A stretch of 64,000 nucleotides of DNA from an uncultured Prevotella sp. (GTDB lineage Bacteria > Bacteroidota > Bacteroidia > Bacteroidales > Bacteroidaceae), in contig CAMOGW010000009.1 of the NCBI GenBank assembly GCA_946614435.1, forward strand, positions 16,656 to 80,655, written 5' to 3'. The notes under the pieces were generated by a model. The model had not been told where the DNA came from. It was given only the letters and a program-made list of their open reading frames with translations, and ran no database searches. Positions 8,637 through 16,690 of this stretch are shown one piece after another. Position 1 is the first letter of the stretch. Each line of letters starts with the position of its first letter. The position numbers and the translations under genes were made by a program.

Positions 8637-10652
8637 TTAAATATTTTTTTTTGCCTCATTCAACAATTCAATTGCTTGATTAAAATGAGCTATTGTTGTA
8701 CTTCCAGGGTCGCTGAGGTTAGAAATGGATGACCTCAGCATGCCACAACCCATCTCCTCTCCGTCGCCAAAGGAGGCAAAAATCTTGCTCTCAAAGCCCA
8801 TATCCTTGGATAGCTGAAGATATTTGTTGGCATCTTCGTTGCTTAATGGTCGTTGGCTGCCAAGGTCGGTTTTGTTAACTGTGCATAAGTCCACCTTGAA
8901 CACTTCGGGGTCAAGTTTTCCTAATATTTCCTTCAGTTTTTTTGAATCAAGAGAGATATACTTGCCCGATGTGGTCTTATAATCAACCAGAAGTAGGATG
9001 CCTACACCTATCTTTTCATGTATTACCTGATAGAGCTTATGGCACATGGCAATCACATCCTGATAGTTGTAGGTCTGATTAATGGGCATTATCTGGTCTC
9101 TGTCACCATCGATTGCATTAAGCGAAAAATGAAGTGTCACCCTATTTGAGTAGATGCCATTCTTGCAATCCTGTATAAGAGATGGCAAAAAATCCATAAT
9201 ACCACAAGATGATATGATGTAGCGCGATACAGTCTGGTCAATACGCTTCATGGCAAAATCGGTCAGAAGTATTGCTCTCTTCACTGCGTCGTAACAATAG
9301 CCAGGTTCACCCTGCCCCATAAAAGCGAACTCCCTCATATTACTTCGCACTTCTGGATAACTTGGGCAATTACTATCGTACTCAGCCATGAATATAGCTT
9401 GCAAAGCAAGATCTTCGGCTGTAAGTGGTACAAATGATTGTGCTCCTGTCTGGCAAAAGATACATTGCTGCCTCATAGTGGACAACATACACCCTAAACT
9501 GGATGATATGGTATAAGCAGAAGTTTTTGTGTCTGCTTCTGTGGGCTGGAGTCTGATTCTTTGATTAAAAGCAAGGCTTTCCACAAAAAGATTCTGTCCT
9601 TTCTCCCAAACATACTTGATACCATCGCACCCCAAGCCTCCTATCAGCTGGTAGCCCTTCAACATGAATGAGTGAGGGGTCATTTCTACTCTCTTCTCTA
9701 GTACAGTGGTAGCTGCGGGGCTTTGAGGCTCCATATCATAGAGTTTGTCCCAGTATTTGCTGTTTGGCTTATCCTTATACCAGCATTTTGAATCGCGGTC
9801 CCATTTATAGGTTGTCACATCGGCATCTCCATTGTCATAAATACGTCCGTATTCAAAGCCAACAATAACGTCATCATTACCTTGCTTCATGCAACCCACA
9901 TTAACCTGCTTGCCGTGTTCGCTAAAATGCGATACCCAGTTGTCGTGCTCATGCCCACATAAATATAGACGAACACCCTTACTATCCAACAGGCGAGTGA
10001 TTTCTTTCTGCTCACTGTTCTCAAGCAGACTGAGCCCATGATGTCCTACGGCAATAATGGGTTTCTTTTCTGCTGACACACTCAACAAACTATTCACGTA
10101 TCTACTGCCAAGAATGAGTTGATGTGCTTCGTCATCCATTCCTGCCAACAGGGATGTATTAAGTAGCAGCAGGTAGCAACAGCCCATGTCAATTATACCA
10201 TGGGGATTGTCGCCTTCAAGATTCAAAGAATTTTTGAAAGGTTCCTTAACAGAATTATAAAAATCAAAGTCATGGGTCAGCAAGGATTGCACTCCTTTGT
10301 CTATAGTACCAACATTAACATCATAGTCCTTTCTTGTTCCCAAAATCTGATTGTCTCTTGATTTCGACCTTTCCAAGTCGTGGTTTCCAGGAACAAGAAC
10401 AACATGGTGATCATCAACGCCTACACGGACAGCAATCTTGCGGATATAGTCTATAGCCTGATTGGCATTGGTCTCATTTTTCTTGGGGGCGAAACGGAAG
10501 TCACCGCTAATCACCAACACTTTGCCTTTCATCTGATTTTCCTCAATAAACACAGGCAGTGATTCCCGAACCAAATCATCATTGAACGAGCCTGTATCAG
10601 GCTGAAAATGGATGTCGGATAGGTGAAGCCAACTGAATATCTCTGTCTTCAT
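8637..10652 (-). CDS. Calcineurin-like metallophosphoesterase fused to an RlmN-like radical SAM domain
   Basis: N-term SDIHF, SGDFRF, VPGNHDL, VGHHGL, CGHEHDNW (MPE motifs); C-term GCMLSTMRQQCIFCQTG, FAFMGQGEPGYCYDAV, LHFSLNAIDGDRDQIMPIN, GCGMLR (RlmN-like). ATG at 10652 precedes MKTEIFSWLHLSDIHF; the ORF track starts at 10700. Confidence 0.85.
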   Translation of the reverse strand: MKTEIFSWLHLSDIHFQPDTGSFNDDLVRESLPVFIEENQMKGKVLVISGDFRFAPKKNETNANQAIDYIRKIAVRVGVDDHHVVLVPGNHDLERSKSRDNQILGTRKDYDVNVGTIDKGVQSLLTHDFDFYNSVKEPFKNSLNLEGDNPHGIIDMGCCYLLLLNTSLLAGMDDEAHQLILGSRYVNSLLSVSAEKKPIIAVGHHGLSLLENSEQKEITRLLDSKGVRLYLCGHEHDNWVSHFSEHGKQVNVGCMKQGNDDVIVGFEYGRIYDNGDADVTTYKWDRDSKCWYKDKPNSKYWDKLYDMEPQSPAATTVLEKRVEMTPHSFMLKGYQLIGGLGCDGIKYVWEKGQNLFVESLAFNQRIRLQPTEADTKTSAYTISSSLGCMLSTMRQQCIFCQTGAQSFVPLTAEDLALQAIFMAEYDSNCPSYPEVRSNMREFAFMGQGEPGYCYDAVKRAILLTDFAMKRIDQTVSRYIISSCGIMDFLPSLIQDCKNGIYSNRVTLHFSLNAIDGDRDQIMPINQTYNYQDVIAMCHKLYQVIHEKIGVGILLLVDYKTTSGKYISLDSKKLKEILGKLDPEVFKVDLCTVNKTDLGSQRPLSNEDANKYLQLSKDMGFESKIFASFGDGEEMGCGMLRSSISNLSDPGSTTIAHFNQAIELLNEAKKNI

Positions 10653-10663
10653 AGCTATGCTTT

Positions 10664-11683
10664 TTAGTTTAATTTTTCTATAAGGTCCTCTGCCATGCAA
10701 TCCAAACTACACCATTTTTCTGAGGCATAATTATCGGGCTGTTTCCCGCCTAATAATCCACAGGCTGTCAGTTCCTGCTGCCCGAAAGAAGAGAAAAACT
10801 TGGCATCGAAATGGCGGTCTTGTACGGCTTGCATAAGTCTCTTCTTTTCACATTCGGGATAGACTTCAGCAACGGCAACATCCGGCGTTACATTGTATTC
10901 GCAGAAACTCAACCTATAGGCTGAAGGATTGAGCATGTCCAGCAATGGTAGCACATTCTCTACAGTATTGGAATAGGTCTGATTACTTCCTTTGGGGCTG
11001 AAATTCCAAAAAAGCATAATGCCTACACATGTCTTTTCTTTTGTAACTGACTCTACATTGTCAGCCTCACGGACAATATCCTGCAAAGGATATATCTCAT
11101 TGATAGGCAATAGATAGCTGCGCTGTTCTGCTGCATGGAGAGATAGATGGAGCGTTACGCGCTCGGTATAATAGTTCTGAATATCAGACTTGAATAATCG
11201 AATAGTTTCAGGCACACCACTGGTTGCAACGATGTGCCGGTAAACAGTCTGTCCCAGTTCCTTCATGGCTCGATTGGTCAATTCTATAGCCATACGCACC
11301 TGACTATAAGAATAGCCAGGTTCACCCTGTCCCATATAAGCAAACTCTCTTGGCCGTCCGGCCAAGGCTGGATGGTCATCACAATGCATATCGGCAAGCA
11401 CCATAAAGATGTTTTGCTTTGCAATTTCCTTATAGGTCAGCAACCCCCCAAATGGGAGAACCTTACCAGTCCTACAGAATATACAAGGGCAACCTTGGGA
11501 GTGCAGTATACAACCGGCACTGACAGAGGTGGTGTAGGCACAAATCGGCTCGCCACCCAACCTAGTTCGGGTGTTAAAAGCTGCACTTTCTATCAGCTTT
11601 CCAAAGCGGGTGCCACCCCAGGCAAATCTGATGCCTTCGGGGGTGTCGTTGCCAAGTAGGTCATATCCTTTAATATTGATCAT
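10664..11683 (-). CDS. RlmN-like radical SAM protein (standalone paralogue)
   Basis: SAGCILHSQGCPCIFCRTGK, FAYMGQGEPGYSYSQV, VTLHLSLHAAEQRSYLLPINEIYPLQDIV, ELTACGLLGG; colinear with the C-terminal half of the adjacent fusion. Confidence 0.85.
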   Translation of the reverse strand: MINIKGYDLLGNDTPEGIRFAWGGTRFGKLIESAAFNTRTRLGGEPICAYTTSVSAGCILHSQGCPCIFCRTGKVLPFGGLLTYKEIAKQNIFMVLADMHCDDHPALAGRPREFAYMGQGEPGYSYSQVRMAIELTNRAMKELGQTVYRHIVATSGVPETIRLFKSDIQNYYTERVTLHLSLHAAEQRSYLLPINEIYPLQDIVREADNVESVTKEKTCVGIMLFWNFSPKGSNQTYSNTVENVLPLLDMLNPSAYRLSFCEYNVTPDVAVAEVYPECEKKRLMQAVQDRHFDAKFFSSFGQQELTACGLLGGKQPDNYASEKWCSLDCMAEDLIEKLN

Positions 11684-11698
11684 CTTGTCGTACAGGTA

Positions 11699-12745
11699 TT
11701 AATAGCTGGTTCCCCTGTAGGAGGGTTCCTTAACAAACTTCAAATTCTCATTCGAATAGTTGCAGGCCATGCATGTATGCCGGAAAGGGCATTCATTGAA
11801 TATTGGCTTCAGCCAGAGTGCCTCATCCCCTTTCAAGTCGCAATCAGGGAGCTCTCGTTGACATACAGAGCGTGCCACATGCCACTCTATCAGGTTGATG
11901 GTGGAAATACTCAGACCAGTAAACAATGAAATCTGGCGCAACAGCTCAGAGCAAAGCTCACGTACAGCTGCCACTGTGCTTTCTTTGCGTTCAATGCCAG
12001 GATTACTGATATATTCAACGGCGTACTTGGTACGGGCATACAACAAGCCTCGCCTGAGATAGAGACGCAACAGATGATAGTCTATCGCGGGCCTGGAATA
12101 GCAATCTATGCCATTCAATTCCGGTATGACGTTTAACTTTTGTAAAAGCAAGTTCATCTTCTTTCCTTCAGGGTCGGAAGAGAATGCTGCACATTTCTGT
12201 AATGAGTCACGAACTTGTTTCTGTGGCCTCAAAACGTTTTGACCATCAAGGAAAACTTCTCTTATCTCCCTATATTGGTCTGCCCATTTTCCCACAGCGC
12301 AAACAATCTCTGCACGTTCCGCGGCTTTGATATTATCTTTTTTATGGTATGTACCCAGCATATCGTCTAACTGCTTGCTGCCTATGACCGCCAAATTATA
12401 TGGCTTTAGCCATTCGGGGTTTTTCTTGGTATATGCATAAACGGATGCACGAAGGAAGTCCCAATTAATCTGATGGCATATAGCAGAGCAAATAATTTCA
12501 CACATAATAGCTGCATCGGTGCCAAAGTATGAGAAAAGCGTGCTCTCTTTAGGAATGACTGAGACAACAATCGGATAAACGGTCGTGAAGTCGCAACCCA
12601 AGAAAGGGATGTCGTAGACACCAAAGTTCTCCTTCACATTGAGGGAGACTAAACTATATGGCACGATACCCGAAACCTCATTCATTACCTGAGATTCCAA
12701 CTGGTCTGATTCTTCATCGAAGAGAAATAGTTGTTTCGTACTCAT
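11699..12745 (-). CDS. EndoIII/HhH-GPD-like Fe-S protein (putative glycosylase-like)
   Basis: FSSDPEGKKMNLLLQKL...SRPAIDYHLLRLYLRRGLL resembles the catalytic-Asp segment (VDTHVxR); C-terminal C-x6-C...C-x5-C-x2-C (VCQRELPDC...ECPFRHTCMAC). Confidence 0.55.
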   Translation of the reverse strand: MSTKQLFLFDEESDQLESQVMNEVSGIVPYSLVSLNVKENFGVYDIPFLGCDFTTVYPIVVSVIPKESTLFSYFGTDAAIMCEIICSAICHQINWDFLRASVYAYTKKNPEWLKPYNLAVIGSKQLDDMLGTYHKKDNIKAAERAEIVCAVGKWADQYREIREVFLDGQNVLRPQKQVRDSLQKCAAFSSDPEGKKMNLLLQKLNVIPELNGIDCYSRPAIDYHLLRLYLRRGLLYARTKYAVEYISNPGIERKESTVAAVRELCSELLRQISLFTGLSISTINLIEWHVARSVCQRELPDCDLKGDEALWLKPIFNECPFRHTCMACNYSNENLKFVKEPSYRGTSY

Positions 12746-12808
12746 ATCACTCTGTATATTGCAACATTCGTTGATTCAAGCATTCGGTCTTCTCTTAGGC
12801 ACAGAGAG

Positions 12809-12922
12809 TCAATCTGCTCTGTCTCTGGGTGACAGGGAACAGGTTCGAATCACATCTTCATACGATATCATAGGATGAGCCACCGCAGGACCAGCTGCCA
12901 TTGTTGTCATGTTGTTCCCCAT
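12809..12922 (-). CDS. Candidate leader sORF (37 aa) at the head of the radical SAM operon
   Basis: ATG 24 nt downstream of a TACCTTTG box (12946-12953, minus strand): MGNNMTTMAAGPAVAHPMISYEDVIRTCSLSPRDRAD*. Confidence 0.35.
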   Translation of the reverse strand: MGNNMTTMAAGPAVAHPMISYEDVIRTCSLSPRDRAD

Positions 12923-12945
12923 AATCTCGTTACAATTTAATGGTA

Positions 12946-12953
12946 CAAAGGTA
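12946..12953 (-). promoter_or_regulatory. Bacteroidetes -7 box (TACCTTTG) for the radical SAM operon
   Basis: CAAAGGTA on the + strand; only good TAnnTTTG upstream of 12745. Confidence 0.5.
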
Positions 12954-13093
12954 CGAAAAGTTTTTCAAACTTACCAAGCTTTGCTTGGAATTTAGTATTT
13001 TTTCAGCGACAGTCGTTATTGATGTAACTCTTACCTTGGCATTTCTCTATTCATAAAATCTGGATTTTCTCTAGTCTCAATTATCTGCATAGT

Positions 13094-13975
13094 CTAATAT
13101 TTTTGTTTACTTGGAATCACGCCTCTCACACCACCTTTGGGATTAGGCACATCACCCTTGTATCTTGGAATCAGGTGCATGTGACAATGAAATACCGACT
13201 GACCTGCGGCCTCGTTGATGTTGATGCCCACGTTGTAACCATCAGGATGGAAACGTTCGTCAACCTTTTGCTTAACGTATTGCAGCACGACGTTCATTGC
13301 CTCTCGCTCATGGTTGGTAAGGTCGAAGTAATTAGCAACATGACGTTTCGGAATAATCAAGGCATGCCCAGGTGAGACAGGGTAGCCATCATAAAAAGCG
13401 ACACAAGTGGCCGTCTCACAAATGATCTCTACACGTCGAGACAATCGGCAGAAAGGACATGTCTCTCCTTCCTTGCGAGGTAATTTGTTGAAGTGCTGAT
13501 ATTGATAGAGTTCATAACTTTTGTTGGCTACAAGACTCTTATAGGGCAGTTTTACATTACACTGATAGGTGTATTGCTTGTGGATAGCATGCAACCTAAA
13601 GCCTTCTTCCGTCAGGTCTCTGCGCACAGCGAAGTATGCCGTTCCTTTAGGCGAAAGCAAATTGGTGACGTTCATCATCACTTCAGCTTGTGCATAAGGT
13701 TCCAGCACATTCAGCACATAGTTGCATATGATAGTATCAAACTTACCTTCGGGATAGTCAGGGCGATAATAATAATCATAGCCCACGATGTCATAGCCCT
13801 GACGCTTCAATTCATTCGTGTCGAAACCAAAACCGCAGCCGAAATCCAGTATTTTTCCCTTTAGCAATTTGTGCTGCAAAAGATAGCGTGTTGGTACGGA
13901 TAATTCCGTACGCTTGATAGCTGTCAGATACGGATGATTGATTTTCTCTGGTTCCATAGTCTTTAGTATTTCCAA
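13094..13975 (-). CDS. Class I SAM methyltransferase-like domain fused to HIT domain
   Basis: N-term GKILDFGCGFGFDTNELKRQGYDIVGYD; C-term CPFC...PVSPGHALIIPKRHVANYFDL...QSVFHCHMHLIPR (HxHxH). Confidence 0.85.
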   Translation of the reverse strand: MEILKTMEPEKINHPYLTAIKRTELSVPTRYLLQHKLLKGKILDFGCGFGFDTNELKRQGYDIVGYDYYYRPDYPEGKFDTIICNYVLNVLEPYAQAEVMMNVTNLLSPKGTAYFAVRRDLTEEGFRLHAIHKQYTYQCNVKLPYKSLVANKSYELYQYQHFNKLPRKEGETCPFCRLSRRVEIICETATCVAFYDGYPVSPGHALIIPKRHVANYFDLTNHEREAMNVVLQYVKQKVDERFHPDGYNVGININEAAGQSVFHCHMHLIPRYKGDVPNPKGGVRGVIPSKQKY

Positions 13976-15033
13976 GTCTCAAAGCCCATATTGAGGGCTA
14001 TTTGATTGATGGGGTTAAACGTTCTTTCGTAGATTTCACGAAACTTCTCCTCACTCATTGCAGCCAAATCTTTTGCTGAGTAGCCAAGAGACACAAAGTC
14101 CTCCATTACCTTCGGCTCCCTATCGGCATTGATTAAGACTTGCAAGGAATGATGCTGCAATGCTGCAAGTTTGGGCAGATAATAGTCTAAGTCTGGCAAC
14201 TTGTCGCTCTTAGATGAATTGATGCTGCCATCCGATGGTATCAAATTCCATAGCAGATCATGACACACAAAACTCCATGGAATAAAGTGGTCAAGGTCAT
14301 AGTCTTTTGGATGTAGTAACTTATCTGTGTAGATACAATGAATAGGACCTCCTATCGTCATCACCATATCCCAATAGTTATGCTGCTTTGTCAGTGAATT
14401 CCTAACTTCAGGGCGTATCAGTTTATTGGGGATAGTTGGCACATTGGGATTCCTTGTTTGCAGAAACAATGTTAGATTCCAATAGGCAAAATCCACTAAA
14501 ATGTTATAGTGCGTATGCAGATAAGCATCCCAAGCCTGATTCAGAACGATATAGAAATCCGAGCCATCTTTATACAAAGCATAAAGACATCCATTCTCCA
14601 ATGTCTGGGAACGTCTGACCATCTCCTTGTCATCAGAGGTGTCAATCCACGGACGCAAAAAGCGATAAGGAACATTCAGCGTTAGCGTTGTTAGTAATCG
14701 CTTTATCTGCTTGTCTTCCAGTCTGCTTGTTAAGCCTTCAATGATTGTTTGAGAATTAGCATCAATAGGAATCTGAGTAATGTGCTGCAATTCCATCACA
14801 ATATCAAACAGCGAATCACTCTTGCCAAAAGACAAACGGAAATAGTGAATAGGATACCATGCATTAGCCACCATTCTGATGACAATATCCCACACGCTGA
14901 TTCTCGGGTTGTCCGATTTCGCATGTATTTGCATAATCGATACAAACCAAAAGAATTTGTACGTCGCTACCGTATTTGAGAAAATTTTCCCAAACCGGTT
15001 CGTGGTCAGTATGTCGGATTGCGGTATCTGCAT
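13963..15033 (-). CDS. HNH endonuclease domain protein
   Basis: CIYTDKLLHPKDYDLDHFIPWSF...NLIPSDGSINSSKSDKLP (HNH/McrA-like core); overlaps the downstream MTase-HIT gene. Confidence 0.8.
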   Translation of the reverse strand: MQIPQSDILTTNRFGKIFSNTVATYKFFWFVSIMQIHAKSDNPRISVWDIVIRMVANAWYPIHYFRLSFGKSDSLFDIVMELQHITQIPIDANSQTIIEGLTSRLEDKQIKRLLTTLTLNVPYRFLRPWIDTSDDKEMVRRSQTLENGCLYALYKDGSDFYIVLNQAWDAYLHTHYNILVDFAYWNLTLFLQTRNPNVPTIPNKLIRPEVRNSLTKQHNYWDMVMTIGGPIHCIYTDKLLHPKDYDLDHFIPWSFVCHDLLWNLIPSDGSINSSKSDKLPDLDYYLPKLAALQHHSLQVLINADREPKVMEDFVSLGYSAKDLAAMSEEKFREIYERTFNPINQIALNMGFETWKY

Positions 15034-15034
15034 T

Positions 15035-15256
15035 CTAAATTGATTCGAAAGTCTTCTTATTGATTAAGTCCATTATTTCTACGTCAAGCAGCTTTGCTGT
15101 TTTCATCAGCATCTCCAACGGAGGCTGTGATGAATTGGTACACCACTTTGAAACAGTCGTCGGCGCACATCCCAGCTGTCTGGATAGCCAGAGACTGGAT
15201 TTCTTTTTCTCTACAAGCACCACCTTCAGACGGTTGAGGTCTTTGTTGCCTGCCAT
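15035..15256 (-). CDS. XRE-family HTH regulator
   Basis: 73 aa; SSLWLSRQLGCAPTTVSKWCTNSSQPPLEMLMKTAKLLDVEI. Confidence 0.88.
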   Translation of the reverse strand: MAGNKDLNRLKVVLVEKKKSSLWLSRQLGCAPTTVSKWCTNSSQPPLEMLMKTAKLLDVEIMDLINKKTFESI

Positions 15257-15450
15257 ATAGTCATTTTAGATTAATGGCACAAAATTACAAAATTCCTCAC
15301 AGAATAAAGAGAAAAGCCACAAAAAGTTGCAAGAATCGACGATTTTAATGGTTCATTTTATGTATTGAGATTATTTGAATTTGGAAGAATTCATAAGAAA
15401 GAATCCCTTGCAAAAGCAGACGCAAGGGATTACCTAATATACTATAAGGT

Positions 15451-15708
15451 TTAGTTTACAAGAATAAGCTTGTTGTTGGCAATATCATACGTGACAGGGT
15501 GGGCGAAGCAGATAACATGCCCATCATATATACATGCGGTGTTAATTCCACGCCGCTGAAACTCGTCAATGAGAGCCTGATCATGATAGGCACGCATACT
15601 TGTCCAGCCATGATTACCAATCTGGTGGTTGAAGATGTTTACTAACTCGGTGATTTGCATGTCTGCGAATTGCAGAGCAAACTTGATGTAATAAATGTGC
15701 TGTCGCAT
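15451..15708 (-). CDS. Small hypothetical protein
   Basis: 85 aa from internal Met (MRQHIYYIKFALQFADMQITELVN...); terminator-like hairpin just downstream (AATCCCTTGC...GCAAGGGATT, 15402-15432). Confidence 0.5.
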   Translation of the reverse strand: MRQHIYYIKFALQFADMQITELVNIFNHQIGNHGWTSMRAYHDQALIDEFQRRGINTACIYDGHVICFAHPVTYDIANNKLILVN

Positions 15709-15955
15709 AACTTTTTGTTTTTGAAGTGAATAATGTTGCTTCCGCATCGTACCTTGACCACCGTGGCTCAATGCTATTGCTCGGTTGGCGAGTCCACTCT
15801 TGCGAGTGTCTGCTCTTGATGCTTCGGGTGCAAAGGTACGGAGATTTATTGAAAGAACAAAGCAAAAATGATATTTATCTGCATCAGACGATGAAATACA
15901 TTCTTAGATGAAGAAAAATAGCAGGGTAGAGGCGCGATATATACGAACCTTATTA

Positions 15956-15990
15956 AATAAAAAGAGACATTGCCTTTCGGCGATGTCTCC
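15956..15990 (-). terminator. Terminator of tRNA-His
   Basis: Minus strand GAGACAT-cgccgaaaggca-ATGTCTC followed by TTTTTATTT. Confidence 0.85.
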
Positions 15991-15995
15991 TTTTG

Positions 15996-16070
15996 GGTGC
16001 CCGGACGGACTCGAACCGTCGACATTCAGAACCACAATCTGACGCTCTAACCAACTGAACTACGGGCACC
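15996..16070 (-). tRNA. tRNA-His (GTG anticodon)
   Basis: Cloverleaf: acceptor GGTGCCCG.../...CGGGCACC, anticodon arm TCAGA-TTGTGGT-TCTGA, T-arm GACGG-TTCGAGT-CCGTC; TACCTTTGC box upstream on the minus strand. Confidence 0.95.
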
Positions 16071-16249
16071 ATCGTGCGCCTTCTCATGGAAAGCGAGTGC
16101 AAAGGTACACGAATTATTTGAAATGGCCAAACAAATTGGAAGTTTTTTTGAGAAAATAATGATGCGTAGAGCCAAAATGATGACAAATCGCCTCTTTCTG
16201 AGTCATTTTTCTGTCGGATCAGGGCTTGTGAACATCTGATTCTCTCCGT

Positions 16250-16654
16250 TTAGTCTTCCAAAATGATGGGGGCATTAGACTTGCGGTAGCCGCTGGAGGT
16301 GAAGATGGCGATGAGCTCGCCGTGTTCGTCGGTTACCTTTACCTCAGCGTAGGGCATGCGCTTGTGGTTGACCAGTTCGACGGCCTCGGCATAGACGGTG
16401 CCTTCGGCGATGGAGCGCAGGTAGGTGATGTTCGACGTGGTGGAGAAGGTGAGCTGCAGGTGGCTGTTGACGGCAGCAGCGAAGGCGAGGTCGGCCAGCG
16501 TGAAGAGTGCGCCGCCTTGACAGACACCCCCGCCATTGAGATGGTCGGGGGTGATCTTCATGCGTGCACGTGCATATCCTTCTTTAACTTCCAGCAGTTC
16601 GGCACCGGCCATGACTGCGAATCGGTCTTTCTTAAAGAAATCTATGAGTGTCAT
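16250..16654 (-). CDS. PaaI-type hotdog thioesterase
   Basis: HLNGGGVCQGGALFTLADLAFAAAVNS. Confidence 0.9.
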   Translation of the reverse strand: MTLIDFFKKDRFAVMAGAELLEVKEGYARARMKITPDHLNGGGVCQGGALFTLADLAFAAAVNSHLQLTFSTTSNITYLRSIAEGTVYAEAVELVNHKRMPYAEVKVTDEHGELIAIFTSSGYRKSNAPIILED

Positions 16655-16690
16655 TATCGTTTCGTTTTTGCTGATGGTGGCGTGAAGGGG

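Noticed and set aside
12830-12865. GGTTCGAATC string resembling a tRNA T-arm upstream of the radical SAM operon
   Set aside because: Flanking bases do not form a T-stem, and no acceptor or anticodon arm is present; the strand opposite carries a plausible leader ORF.
15960-16080. tRNA-His as an att site for an integrative element
   Set aside because: No integrase in the window and no repeat of the tRNA 3' end found at the far side of the accessory region.
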